Assembly (NCBI RefSeq): GCF_023008245.1 | Contig: NZ_CP090145.1 | Location: forward strand, 3,162,001 to 3,226,000 | Length of the DNA stretch: 64,000 bases | Source of the DNA: Flavobacterium sediminilitoris | Lineage (GTDB): Bacteria; Bacteroidota; Bacteroidia; Flavobacteriales; Flavobacteriaceae | Direction: 5' to 3' | Shown: positions 44,916 through 53,907 of the stretch, one piece after another | Layout of the letters: the number at the start of each line of letters is the position of its first letter | Numbering within the stretch: position 1 is the stretch's first letter | Notes under the pieces: generated by a model | Seen by the model: the letters and a program-made list of their open reading frames with translations, nothing else | What the model was told of the DNA's origin: nothing | The model's database searches: none | Position numbers and translations under genes: made by a program

Positions 44916-45677
44916 ATGTTACTATTAATCCTTTATGTAATTATAACTGGCCTTGTTGCTGTAGGCTTAGTTAAACTTATTGATAAATTTTTACCTAGTG
45001 GTGCTAGAATTGTAGTTTCTATACTTTTATGGGCTGCCACATTTTTCTTAGGTTATCTTATCTACAATTCAATAATGAAACCTATTGAATTTGATAAAGC
45101 TAAAAATGATCGTTATAAAGTAGCTGTGCAAAAAATGATTGATATCAAAAAAGCACAGTTAGGTTACAAAACGGTTTATGGTGAATATGCAGATTCTTTT
45201 GATAAGCTTGTCAAATTTATTGAAACTGATAAATTTGCAATTGTAACTAGAAAAGATACTGCAGTTATTGATGTAGTTAAAAATAAGGCTTTTGGTATTA
45301 TTACTGATGCTACTGGTAAAGGTGGTTTCTATAAAGATATCATTATTAAAGACACTTTAGGATATGTAACTGTAAAAGATTCTTTATTTAAAGATAATGA
45401 TAGATACAAACATTTAGGTCTTGTTAAATTTAAAGAAATAGAAGTTCCTGTAGAAATGAAAACAAGTTTTGTAATTAGAAATGAGACTAAATTACCTGTT
45501 TTTCAAGCTACAATCGATAAAAATGCTTTACTTGAAGGTTTAGATGAAGATTTATTAGCTCAAGAAAATAAAGTAGAAGATATCAATGAAATTAATGGAG
45601 ATAAAATAACACTAGGTTCTTTAGTAGAAATTACACTAACTGGAAACTGGCCAAAAAGATATGGTAATAACGACTAA
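44916..45677 (+). CDS. Conserved membrane-anchored protein
   Basis: A 253 aa protein with two N-terminal helices (about 4-23, 31-52) and a soluble domain of about 200 residues. The pattern of short strands (VAVQKMIDIKKAQLGYKTVYG) is a typical Bacteroidota conserved family without a role I recognise. It overlaps the next gene (DUF3822) by 17 nt, indicating operon structure with DUF3822 and rsmD. Confidence 0.75.
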   Translation: MLLLILYVIITGLVAVGLVKLIDKFLPSGARIVVSILLWAATFFLGYLIYNSIMKPIEFDKAKNDRYKVAVQKMIDIKKAQLGYKTVYGEYADSFDKLVKFIETDKFAIVTRKDTAVIDVVKNKAFGIITDATGKGGFYKDIIIKDTLGYVTVKDSLFKDNDRYKHLGLVKFKEIEVPVEMKTSFVIRNETKLPVFQATIDKNALLEGLDEDLLAQENKVEDINEINGDKITLGSLVEITLTGNWPKRYGNND

Positions 45678-46473
45678 CGATATTACACAAAAAAATTATA
45701 AAAAATTGTCCATTCAGGTATCTCTGAGTGGACTTTCTTTTTGTGTTTTCGATTTAATTACAAAAAAAGTCATTACTCACAATAATATTGAGTTTGAAAA
45801 AAATAAAGTTATAGAAGAGCAACTTTGGAAAGTTTTTATTGATAATCCCATTTTGATTAATTCTTATGATGAAATTATTGTTTTACACGATAATAATTTA
45901 AACACCTTTGTTCCTGATGCTCTTTTTGATGTGAATCAAATAGGAAGTTATCTTCAGTATAATGTAAAAGTTTTTGAAACAGATTTATTCAATTATGATA
46001 GTATTGAAAATTACAATATTAATAATGTTTATGTTCCATACGTAAATATCAATAATTTTTTACTTGATCAATTTAGTAGTTTTGATTACAAAAATGTAAA
46101 CACTATCTTAGTAAAAAAGATTTTAGATCTTTCAATTGGAAATAATGATAAACAAGTTTTTGTTCATTTTCAACCTGATAGTTTTCAAATAATTGTTGTA
46201 AAAAATCAGTTATTATTTTTATTTAATTCTTTTGAATATTCAACTCCTGAAGATTTTATTTATTATTTATTATTTACCTATGAACAATTACAGTTGAGTC
46301 CGGAAACAATTTCAACACAATTACTAGGAAACATAGAAAAATCTAGTGATTATTTCAAAATCGCATATAAATTTATTAGACATTGTGATTTATTAAATAC
46401 AGAAAAATTAATAAATGTAATTGGTAAGACAGATATTGAAATTCGTAATAACTTCATATTATTTCATTCATGA
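45661..46473 (+). CDS. DUF3822 family protein
   Basis: A 270 aa soluble protein; the N-terminal LSIQVSLSGLSFCVFDL and ILVKKILDLSIGN fit DUF3822, which resembles the actin/hexokinase-type ATPase fold. Role unknown. Start overlaps the preceding gene, and its stop overlaps the rsmD ATG (ATGA), so the three genes are translationally coupled. Confidence 0.82.
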   Translation: MVITTNDITQKNYKKLSIQVSLSGLSFCVFDLITKKVITHNNIEFEKNKVIEEQLWKVFIDNPILINSYDEIIVLHDNNLNTFVPDALFDVNQIGSYLQYNVKVFETDLFNYDSIENYNINNVYVPYVNINNFLLDQFSSFDYKNVNTILVKKILDLSIGNNDKQVFVHFQPDSFQIIVVKNQLLFLFNSFEYSTPEDFIYYLLFTYEQLQLSPETISTQLLGNIEKSSDYFKIAYKFIRHCDLLNTEKLINVIGKTDIEIRNNFILFHS

Positions 46474-47054
46474 GAATCATTTCAGGAAAACACAAAGGAA
46501 GAAGAATAGTTGCTCCAAAAAAATTGCCCGTTAGACCAACTACAGATATGGCTAAAGAAGCTCTATTTAATATTATTAATAACTATTTCAATTTTAGCGA
46601 TTTAAAAGTATTAGAATTGTTTGCAGGAACAGGGAATATAGGCTATGAATTTGGCTCAAGAGGAAATATAAGTGTAATTGCTGTTGATGCTGATTTTGGT
46701 TGTGTAAATTTTATAAAAAAAACAGCTACAGAATTAGAATTAGACATTACGGCCATAAAATCTGATGTCTTTTCATATTTAGATCGTTGTAATTCGTCTT
46801 TTGATATTATTTTTGCTGATCCTCCTTATGATTTATCACAAGATAATTTTGAAAAAATAGCTATTCAAATATTTGACAAAGGGATAATTGAAGAAGAAGG
46901 TATGTTAATTATTGAACATTCAAAACACACTAAACTTAACCATTTGAGTAATTTTTCATTCGCCAAGCATTATGGTGGAACAGTATTTTCTTTTTTTGAA
47001 TTTGAATCAAATGATGAAGAAGTAGGCGATGAAGAAAATGAAAATGATTTATAA
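46470..47054 (+). CDS. rsmD: 16S rRNA (guanine966-N2)-methyltransferase
   Basis: RsmD methylates G966 of 16S rRNA. It has 194 aa with N-terminal MRIISGKHKGRRI and PTTDMAKEALFNII, SAM motif LELFAGTGNIGYEFGSRG and the catalytic DPPYDL. A short acidic tail follows (NDEEVGDEENEND). It is coupled to DUF3822 by an ATGA overlap. Confidence 0.95.
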   Translation: MRIISGKHKGRRIVAPKKLPVRPTTDMAKEALFNIINNYFNFSDLKVLELFAGTGNIGYEFGSRGNISVIAVDADFGCVNFIKKTATELELDITAIKSDVFSYLDRCNSSFDIIFADPPYDLSQDNFEKIAIQIFDKGIIEEEGMLIIEHSKHTKLNHLSNFSFAKHYGGTVFSFFEFESNDEEVGDEENENDL

Positions 47055-47078
47055 TCCCCATGATATTACACAATAATA

Positions 47079-47121
47079 ATTTAAATAAACAGTATTTATT
47101 ATTACTACTGTTTATTTAAAT
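47079..47121 (+). terminator. Terminator after rsmD
   Basis: A 16-bp stem ATTTAAATAAACAGTA / TACTGTTTATTTAAAT with an 11-nt loop, followed by a T-rich tract, between rsmD and a convergent small gene. Confidence 0.75.
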
Positions 47122-47141
47122 CTATTTCTTTTTTGAAAGAC

Positions 47142-47345
47142 TTATTTAAACTCATTAACCATTTTTAGAATTGTTTCAATTCCTTTTTGAGTTTCTTCAT
47201 CTTCATTATTAATAAAATTTTTGTTGTAACCTGAATCAAGCTCAATTTCATCATTAACAAAAGAAGTAATACTTTCAATTATTTCAACGCTATCAATTGT
47301 TAAAATTTTTTTTATTAATTCTATTTTTAACTCCTTAATTTCCAT
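47142..47345 (-). CDS. Small hypothetical protein
   Basis: A 67 aa soluble protein with an N-terminal amphipathic helix (IKELKIELIKKILTIDSVEI) and an acidic C-terminal half. This resembles stand-alone antitoxin-like helices seen in flavobacteria, but no toxin gene is adjacent. It lies between rsmD and the RNase P RNA gene. Confidence 0.5.
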   Translation of the reverse strand: MEIKELKIELIKKILTIDSVEIIESITSFVNDEIELDSGYNKNFINNEDEETQKGIETILKMVNEFK

Positions 47346-47447
47346 AAATATTGTTTTTTACTAAAGTTAATAAATTTTATTTTTAAAACAATATTTATTT
47401 ATTTTTTAACCAATAAATAACATTTTGGAGATCTAATATAAAAAAAT

Positions 47448-47766
47448 GCAGACCTATAAGCCGGATTCTGTATTATGCAAGAGCATAACCCTTATCATTT
47501 ATCTAGATTTTACATTACTGCAAAATTCAAGCTGTCTACCCTTCAACATCGAACGAGTAGTTCTTATTTAGCCTAAACTAAAATTGTTGATATACTTGAC
47601 ATTTCACCGCATAGAGTTTACCTGGTTTCACTACAGCATTATCTGTACATACTTTCTGTTGCACTTGTCCTCACTTTTCAGCGGATGGGCGTTACCCATT
47701 ATGCTACTCTTTGGTGTCCGGACTTTCCTCCTTCTTGTTACCAAGACGACGATAAGGCGGTCTGCG
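47448..47766 (-). ncRNA. rnpB: RNase P RNA (bacterial type A)
   Basis: Catalytic RNA of RNase P. On the minus strand the 5-prime part has the conserved GAGGAAAGTCCGGAC (47716-47730, helix P4 strand) and the 3-prime part ACAGAATCCGGCTTA (47457-47471) that pairs with it. The start at about 47766 fits the promoter TTG-N20-TATATTTG at 47770-47800, and a T-run follows the 3-prime end. Length of about 320 nt is normal. Confidence 0.93.
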
Positions 47767-47769
47767 AGG

Positions 47770-47800
47770 CAAATATAGGTATTAAACCTTCCTTATGCAA
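47770..47800 (-). promoter_or_regulatory. rnpB promoter
   Basis: Minus strand TTG (47798-47800), 20-bp spacer, TATATTTG (47770-47777), directly next to the RNase P RNA 5-prime end, as expected for a stable RNA. Confidence 0.75.
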
Positions 47801-48170
47801 TAGAATCTCTAATGATACAATCTCATTTTTTAAGAATAGAGGGTTTTCATTAACTTATTTTAAGTTTATCAATCCTGTAGAAGTAAAAAAACATCCATAA
47901 GCATCTGAAATAATTCCTAAGTCGAATTGTAAGTTATTAAATGTGCTTTTATTTACATCTGAATAAATCTGTCTATGCCCAATTTATAGCATCTCTAAAA
48001 GTACCTAATTCTTCAACAAATAATGAGCTTATTTACAAATAACTTAAAAAAATGATATTCACTACTGTAAAATTAAAAACTGACTTTTAAAGACTACTTT
48101 AACATTACTTTCTATAGAAAGCTTTATAAAAATCGTAACTTTATAGAAATGAACATTTAAACTTAAAACC
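47801..48170 (-). other. Gap with a possible coding remnant
   Basis: No intact gene. On the minus strand a 42-codon open stretch (QIYSDVNKSTFNNLQFDLGI, then ISDAYGCFFTSTGLINLK) ends at a stop. In another frame just upstream VEELGTFRDAINWA appears. The protein-like composition suggests a decayed gene, but I cannot name it. Confidence 0.3.
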
Positions 48171-48467
48171 ATGTCAAAAATATATCATTATGCGTCTGTT
48201 TCTGAAGCTTTAACTTTATTGAAAGAAAAAGGCTTTGTTTATGATTATAATATCCATGAAAATGAAATAATGGAGAACCCTAAAGATTTTGAAATTGTTC
48301 ATATTTATAGATATGAAGGAGATTCTAATCCTGATGATGAAGCTTTTGTTTATGGAATAAAATCAAAATCTGGAGAGAAAGGTGTATTTGTTACAGGTTC
48401 GTCTGCTAATTCTATTTCTGAAGCTAGTAAAGTTTTAATAGATTTATCTATTAAAAAACATTCATGA
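48171..48467 (+). CDS. Conserved small protein (flavobacterial)
   Basis: A 98 aa protein with the conserved N-terminal [18 protein letters not shown] and the central [23 protein letters not shown]. Proteins of this kind are widespread in Bacteroidota and sometimes labelled phosphoribosylpyrophosphate synthetase; no PRPP-binding loop is seen, so that label is not justified. Confidence 0.78.
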   Translation: MSKIYHYASVSEALTLLKEKGFVYDYNIHENEIMENPKDFEIVHIYRYEGDSNPDDEAFVYGIKSKSGEKGVFVTGSSANSISEASKVLIDLSIKKHS

Positions 48468-48501
48468 TTTTTTAGTATTTTTAGCAAAATAAAAAAAATA
48501 A

Positions 48502-49008
48502 ATGAAGAAATTTTTCTATTTCGTACTTATTTTGATTGCTTTACTATATATATCAGTTAAAGTATTTCAGAATTATAAAGAGAATAATTTACTAAAAAAT
48601 GAAGCAGTTGTAAATATCTATTTTAATTTGCCTGAAGAAGAAATTGATAGTTACTTTGGCTTAGAAAAAGGAACATTTGATAAAACAAAACACACTATTT
48701 TGTGTAGCTTTCAAAAACAAAATAATTATTTATTAGATTACTATTATAATCTCTCTATTTATAACGGAACAGATTTAATTAATTGCGATGAAAAGTTTTC
48801 AATTGAAAAACATCGTCGTTTTAAAAAATATGATATTAATTCTTCAACAATGATTGTTAGACTAGTAAATATTCGTTCTAGTAATAACTATTCTGCTAAT
48901 ATTTCAAATTCAATTATTGCTAAAAAAGAGGAATATATTAATATTGGTTTTGGAAAAATAAACAATATTATACTAGATAAAAATGGTGCTTCTCATTATT
49001 GTCATTAA
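48502..49008 (+). CDS. Hypothetical membrane-anchored protein
   Basis: A 168 aa protein with an N-terminal signal anchor (FFYFVLILIALLYISVKVF, about 4-22) and an extracytoplasmic domain of mostly short strands. No family is recognised. It is 34 nt after the previous gene on the same strand. Confidence 0.6.
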   Translation: MKKFFYFVLILIALLYISVKVFQNYKENNLLKNEAVVNIYFNLPEEEIDSYFGLEKGTFDKTKHTILCSFQKQNNYLLDYYYNLSIYNGTDLINCDEKFSIEKHRRFKKYDINSSTMIVRLVNIRSSNNYSANISNSIIAKKEEYINIGFGKINNIILDKNGASHYCH

Positions 49009-49079
49009 ACTAATGCTTTTTAAGGTTCACACTTGCCAATTGTAATATTTACAACTATATTTGTGATTCAATTTTTCGT

Positions 49080-50165
49080 ATGGAACAGTTTATTGTATCA
49101 GCCCGTAAATATCGTCCACAAACTTTCAAAGATGTTGTAGGACAAAAAGCGATTACCAGTACTTTGTTGAATGCTATTGAAAACAATCATTTAGCACAAG
49201 CTTTGCTTTTTACTGGTCCTAGAGGCGTTGGTAAAACAACTTGTGCTCGTATTTTAGCTCGAAAAATTAATCAAGAAGATTATGATGATCCTAATGAAGA
49301 TTTTTCTTTTAATGTTTTTGAATTAGATGCTGCTTCAAATAATGGTGTTGATGATATTAGAAGTATTATTGATCAAGTAAGAATACCTCCACAAACCGGG
49401 AAATACAAAGTTTATATTATAGATGAGGTGCACATGCTATCTCAAGCCGCTTTTAATGCTTTTCTTAAAACATTGGAAGAACCACCTAAACATGCTATTT
49501 TTATTCTTGCAACTACTGAGAAGCATAAAATTATACCTACCATTCTCTCTCGTTGTCAAATATTTGATTTCAAAAGAATTACAGTTAATGATGCGAAAGA
49601 ACATTTAGCTGAAATAGCAAAAGAACAAGGCGTTACTTTTGAAGATGATGCATTACATATTATTGCTCAAAAAGCAGATGGAGCTATGCGAGATGCTTTA
49701 TCTATCTTTGACAGAGTGGTTTCATATTGTGGAAATAACCTTACAAGACAAGCTGTTACAGAAAACTTAAACGTTTTAGATTTTGAATATTATATTAAAA
49801 TAACCTATTTAATTTTAGAAAATAAGATTCCAGATTTATTAATTGCTTACAATGACATTTTAGCGAAAGGGTTTGATGGACATCACTTTATTTCTGGTTT
49901 AGCTTCTCATTTTAGAGATATATTAGTTTGTAAAAATCCTGCTACATTATCACTTTTAGAAGCTGGTGAAAAAGCACAGGCTTTATATGCTGAACAATCG
50001 CAAAAAGCAACACAGGATTTTTTATTAAAAGGTATTGAATTAGCAAACGAAACAGATTTAAAGTATAAAAACAGTCAAAATCAGCGTCTTTTAGTAGAAC
50101 TTTGCTTAATGCAATTAGCCTCTATCACTTTTGATGGAGAAAAAAAAAAGTTAAGTCCTTTATAA
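49080..50165 (+). CDS. dnaX: DNA polymerase III gamma subunit (zero-frame product of dnaX)
   Basis: Clamp-loader ATPase, 361 aa. Walker A is FTGPRGVGKTTCARI, the DExx box VYIIDEVHML, and the sensor-type LATTEKHKIIPTILSRCQ; the three-domain collar follows (about 235-355). In the family the protein continues for over 200 more residues (tau), but here the frame ends at TAA 50163-50165 shortly after ten consecutive A (50140-50149). The expected continuation is in the -1 frame from that site, so the gene makes both a short gamma and, by slippage, a full-length tau. Confidence 0.92.
   Translation: MEQFIVSARKYRPQTFKDVVGQKAITSTLLNAIENNHLAQALLFTGPRGVGKTTCARILARKINQEDYDDPNEDFSFNVFELDAASNNGVDDIRSIIDQVRIPPQTGKYKVYIIDEVHMLSQAAFNAFLKTLEEPPKHAIFILATTEKHKIIPTILSRCQIFDFKRITVNDAKEHLAEIAKEQGVTFEDDALHIIAQKADGAMRDALSIFDRVVSYCGNNLTRQAVTENLNVLDFEYYIKITYLILENKIPDLLIAYNDILAKGFDGHHFISGLASHFRDILVCKNPATLSLLEAGEKAQALYAEQSQKATQDFLLKGIELANETDLKYKNSQNQRLLVELCLMQLASITFDGEKKKLSPL
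50140..50150 (+). promoter_or_regulatory. dnaX: dnaX slippery site (A10 run)
   Basis: Ten A residues followed by G contain the heptamer A-AAA-AAG in the zero frame, the same slippery heptamer used by E. coli dnaX. The zero-frame stop is 13 nt further on, and the -1 frame stays open to 50815. A transcriptional slippage mechanism, as known for Thermus dnaX with its A-run, is equally possible. Confidence 0.6.
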
Positions 50166-50815
50166 TTCCAGCAACTTATTTTAGAAATGCAGATTATTCT
50201 ATTACTGAAGTAAAGCAAAATAATCCTAAAACAGAAGTAAAACCTACAGAAAACAAAGAAACTATTGCTGAGAACAAACCTAATACTATTCTTCCACCAG
50301 TAGAAATTAAACCTGAACCTATTATTCAGAATTTAAAAACTGAAATTGGTTCTAAAAACACTATTTCCGCTCTTTCATTATCAAGTATTAGGGCTAAAAA
50401 AGAATTAGAAGCTAAACAAATGAATCATGTGAAACATCGTGATGAATTACCAACAGAAGCTTTTACAGAAACCGATATGCGTTTAATTTGGGATAAATTT
50501 GCACAGCGTTTAACTAATCAGGGAAAAAGGTTAATGGCAACTTATATGCAAATGAATGATCCAAAACTTGAAGGAACAATTATTAAATTAGAATTACCAA
50601 ACCAAAGCACTAGAGAAGAATTTTTATCAGGTAACAATGAACTTTTAGGTTATTTAAGAGGTAAATTACACAATCATGATATTACTATTGAAGTAATTGT
50701 AAATGAAACTACAGAAACAAAATATGCCTTTACTCCTATTGAAAAATATGAAAAATTGAAAAGTATTAATCCTAATCTTGAATTATTAAAAAAATTGTTT
50801 GATTTGGATGTTTAA
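50151..50815 (+). CDS. dnaX: DnaX tau-specific C-terminal region (-1 frame)
   Basis: Read one frame back from the zero frame, the sequence FIIPATYFRNADYSITEV runs without a stop into a Pro/Lys/Glu-rich linker. It continues into the C-terminal domain MRLIWDKFAQRLTNQGKRL, ending with KKLFDLDV. That C-terminal domain (about 130 aa) is the tau part that contacts DnaB and the polymerase. The apparent start Met at 50420 is internal, so this is not an independent gene but the second half of tau. It may also reflect a sequencing error in the homopolymer. Confidence 0.8.
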
Positions 50816-51113
50816 AATATTTATCATTCTTCATATTATAAAATTTAATTACAACAACCTTTCAGTACATTCATAATTTTAAACACGTAAAATTGAAATT
50901 ATAATATCATTTATCCAAGACAATTTGGGAAATCTTTTTGTTTTCTATTACCTTTTGGAATACTCAAAGAATTTGATAAACTAAATGATGGAATTACTAG
51001 ATTTTTATAAGGCAGTAATCTTACAATAAAAAGTAGAAAAAACATGATAGATTATTTTTAATTATAGAAATTAACTAAAAAATGATTAATATTGATTATA
51101 AAAGAAGAATATA
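50816..51113. other. Gap with a possible short remnant
   Basis: No intact gene. On the plus strand (about 50918-51015) the frame FPRQFGKSFCFLLPFGILKE is coding-like before stops; not identifiable. No terminator is obvious after dnaX. Confidence 0.25.
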
Positions 51114-52199
51114 ATGAAATTAAAATATATACTATACTTGTTTTTTATCACAACTATTAGTCACTCACAAAATCTGCTAAAAAATTTATATGATATAGAT
51201 ACTAATTTTCCTCCTAAAATGGAAAAATCAAAAGCATTTATTGAACAAATATGTTCAGATTTACTTATCTATAATTTAATTCCAGGAGGTAATAACTCAC
51301 ACCATTCTAGTTACCAGTTTGAAATAAAGTCAAAAAAATATTTAAAATTCAATCTTCCATTTACAGATTCTTTTTCAATTGAATTTTTCGATTATAAAAC
51401 GAAACAACCTGTAAAAGAACATCTATTTTATGTCAATTACTATTTTCAATATCTTTCATATAATCATGAGTTTGATTTAAATAAAGAAACCTTTTCACCT
51501 TATACATATTTTACTCTTGCTACTGAAATAAATAACTATACCGAAACAGATATAGTAAGAGAAATTTTATATAATTTATACAAAGATCCTTTTGATAATA
51601 GATATTCATTAGTTATTAACGAAATAAACAAGCAAGTAAACTCAAACTTAAAACTATCGTTAGATGAGGTTTTAAATGAAGATGAGTCATTAACAATGAA
51701 TGAAAAAATAGAAAATTTAACAAATGCACTATATGATCATTTTGATGAAGATTTAATGCCTATTCTATTTAAAACATTCTTTAAAGATAAATCAGATGAG
51801 AAATCACTTGAAAACATAAAGAAATTTTTTAATGATAATATTATTGAACAAGTTGATAATGTTTTACAACCAAAAATTGAAATCAATACAAATCAAAGCG
51901 CTTTTTTAAATATTCCAAATAAATACATAAGTGTAGCAAGTGAAGAGCTACATTATCTTGTAAATAATATAGAGACCATTCTTGATTTTAAAAATAAATG
52001 CCTAATTCTAAACCTTAAAAACAATTCATTAACAAAATTAATACTAAAACAAGCCACATTAGTTGAGAATGACAAAACAGTAAACAATATAGAAATAACG
52101 TCGAAAAACATCCAAATAAAAATTACTGAAACCAATACTAAATTATATATTGAGGACACTTTTAGCAAGAAAAAATATGAAATAATACTAAAAAAATAA
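51114..52199 (+). CDS. Hypothetical exported protein
   Basis: A 361 aa protein with a signal peptide (about 1-18, ending ISHSQ). The rest is mixed charged and helical, for example NDNIIEQVDNVLQPKIEI, with no known domain. It is followed 15 nt later by another small exported protein, so the two may form a pair. Confidence 0.65.
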   Translation: MKLKYILYLFFITTISHSQNLLKNLYDIDTNFPPKMEKSKAFIEQICSDLLIYNLIPGGNNSHHSSYQFEIKSKKYLKFNLPFTDSFSIEFFDYKTKQPVKEHLFYVNYYFQYLSYNHEFDLNKETFSPYTYFTLATEINNYTETDIVREILYNLYKDPFDNRYSLVINEINKQVNSNLKLSLDEVLNEDESLTMNEKIENLTNALYDHFDEDLMPILFKTFFKDKSDEKSLENIKKFFNDNIIEQVDNVLQPKIEINTNQSAFLNIPNKYISVASEELHYLVNNIETILDFKNKCLILNLKNNSLTKLILKQATLVENDKTVNNIEITSKNIQIKITETNTKLYIEDTFSKKKYEIILKK

Positions 52200-52214
52200 T
52201 ATGAAAACAATAAT

Positions 52215-52622
52215 ATGAAAACAATAATACTCTTACTACCCTTTTTGCTAATCTCTATTGTATCTAAAGCACAAAAAAACAACTATATAGGCAATTATGA
52301 AAAGGAAATTAAAGCTATTACAGGAGAAATTTTTCAATACAAACTAGAAATTAATGCAGATAGTACATTTACCTTTCATTATTTTAGAAATATTGGTCAA
52401 CCTCAAAGTATTAATGAAAACAGCTGTGGAAAAGGTACTTGGAAAATAATTAAAAATATTATACACTTTTACACTGATGTAGAAAATGATATTAACACTA
52501 AATATCAATTAAATTTCACAAACTCAAAAGGAAGATTTGATCATAAAGACAAAAAATTATTTCGTTTTTATCATTCTGATATCCGATGGATAGAAAAATT
52601 AACTATTTTAAAAGTAGATTAA
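52215..52622 (+). CDS. Hypothetical exported protein
   Basis: A 135 aa protein with signal peptide MKTIILLLPFLLISIVSKAQ. The mature part has a lipocalin-like beta pattern (YKLEINADSTFTFHYF and CGKGTWKIIKNIIHFYTD), as in the small Bacteroidota lipid-binding-like families. The start is inside a 14-bp tandem duplication; the upstream copy gives only a 5-codon out-of-frame ORF. Confidence 0.65.
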   Translation: MKTIILLLPFLLISIVSKAQKNNYIGNYEKEIKAITGEIFQYKLEINADSTFTFHYFRNIGQPQSINENSCGKGTWKIIKNIIHFYTDVENDINTKYQLNFTNSKGRFDHKDKKLFRFYHSDIRWIEKLTILKVD

Positions 52623-52741
52623 AAAAACACTTTTATATTTTTAAAGTTTTATTTTTATTTTCAACTTTCTTAAAATTGAGTTAATAAATTTTAGAAATCA
52701 ATAAAAAATATCTTACATTTATCTAAATAAAATAACAAAAT

Positions 52742-53143
52742 ATGAATCAAAAACCGTCAAATGCATTTATTGCAGCATCATGGATTGCTTTAGGAGCAGG
52801 AATGGCAGGATACTTAATCGGGTTATTTAGAGCTGAAATGCTTTTAAATGAAAAAGGCTATTACTTTACTATTCTAATGTTTGGATTGTTTGCTGTAATA
52901 TCATTACAAAAAAGCGTAAGAGATCGATTAGAAAATATTCCAGTAACAGAATTATACTATGGTATTTGTTGGTTTGCTACAATATTATCAATTGCATTAT
53001 TAGTTATTGGCTTGTGGAATGCAACATTACTACCTAGTGAAAAAGGGTTTTATGCTTTTTCATTTCTTCTGGCCATATTTGGTGCTATTACAGTACAAAA
53101 GAACACTAGAGATAGTCAACAAATAAAAAATAAAGAAGAATAA
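52742..53143 (+). CDS. yiaA: YiaAB two-helix domain membrane protein
   Basis: A 133 aa inner-membrane protein with two repeats of the YiaAB two-helix domain: NAFIAASWIALGAGMAGYLIG with KGYYFTILMFGLFAVISLQ, and YGICWFATILSIALLVIGLW with KGFYAFSFLLAIFGAI. Role unknown. It is monocistronic. Confidence 0.85.
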   Translation: MNQKPSNAFIAASWIALGAGMAGYLIGLFRAEMLLNEKGYYFTILMFGLFAVISLQKSVRDRLENIPVTELYYGICWFATILSIALLVIGLWNATLLPSEKGFYAFSFLLAIFGAITVQKNTRDSQQIKNKEE

Positions 53144-53251
53144 CTATAATTTATAAAAGTATTTCAACTTCATTAATTTATATTTTGTTTAACTAATGTT
53201 AAGATAATACAGATTATAAAAAGCGGTATCTTTGAGATAAAATCAATTGAT

Positions 53252-53905
53252 ATGGCTAAAAAAATCAATTTCAACAAACAAAGTATTATTTCTGAATATT
53301 CAAAAATAATTTTAGAAAGTGGTAAAAGACCAAGTTCTATTTATCTTTTTTGTCAACACCTCAAAGTTGAAGAATCACAATTTTATCAATTCTTCACTAG
53401 TTTAGAACAAATTGAACAGTCTATTTTTACTACTTTTTTTGAAAGTACAATAAAGTTACTATCTGACAGTGAAGAATACAATAGTTATGATGCTAAAACA
53501 AAAGTATTAAGCTTCTATTTTACTTATTTTGAACAATTAACAGCAAATAGAAGTTTAATTACTTATTTACTACATGAAGATAAAAATCAACTTAAAAACT
53601 TAAAAAAACTAAGTGATTTACGCTCACATTTTAAGCATTTTATAGAAGAACTAGCACTCGAACCTATTAAAATTCCACAAGAATCTATTGAAAAAATCCA
53701 ACAAAAAAGCATTTCTGAAATGGCCTGGATTCAATTTCTCATGACTTTAAAGTTTTGGATAGATGACACTTCACCTTCTTTTGAAAAAACTGACATTTTT
53801 ATTGAAAAATCAGTGCATGCTAGCTTTGATTTAATGGATTTAACACCATTAAAAAACATCATTGATTTTGGAAAATTTCTTTGGAACGAAAAAGTAAAAG
53901 TATAG
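53252..53905 (+). CDS. TetR-family regulator
   Basis: A 217 aa protein. The N-terminal region is a TetR-type helix-turn-helix (ISEYSKIILESGKRPSSIYL, QHLKVEESQFYQFFTSLEQI), followed by an all-helical ligand domain. Its stop is 2 nt before the AarF-like gene, so it probably senses a lipid or quinone-related ligand and controls or accompanies that gene. Ligand unknown. Confidence 0.8.
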   Translation: MAKKINFNKQSIISEYSKIILESGKRPSSIYLFCQHLKVEESQFYQFFTSLEQIEQSIFTTFFESTIKLLSDSEEYNSYDAKTKVLSFYFTYFEQLTANRSLITYLLHEDKNQLKNLKKLSDLRSHFKHFIEELALEPIKIPQESIEKIQQKSISEMAWIQFLMTLKFWIDDTSPSFEKTDIFIEKSVHASFDLMDLTPLKNIIDFGKFLWNEKVKV

Positions 53906-53907
53906 TT

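Noticed and set aside
47142..47345. Toxin-antitoxin pair
   Set aside because: The small acidic protein has no adjacent toxin-like gene, only rsmD and an RNA gene.
47584..47900. Open frames inside the RNase P RNA gene
   Set aside because: The region is a structured RNA with the conserved RNase P core; these frames are chance.
48171..48467. Label phosphoribosylpyrophosphate synthetase
   Set aside because: The protein is too short and lacks the PRPP-binding loop.
50420..50815. Separate 131-aa gene starting at an internal Met
   Set aside because: The same frame is open back to the dnaX slippery site and matches the tau tail, so it is part of dnaX.
51953..52282. Hydrophobic 109-codon minus-strand frame across the 51114-52622 gene pair
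   Set aside because: Both plus-strand genes have signal peptides and coding structure; the opposite frame is a low-complexity shadow.
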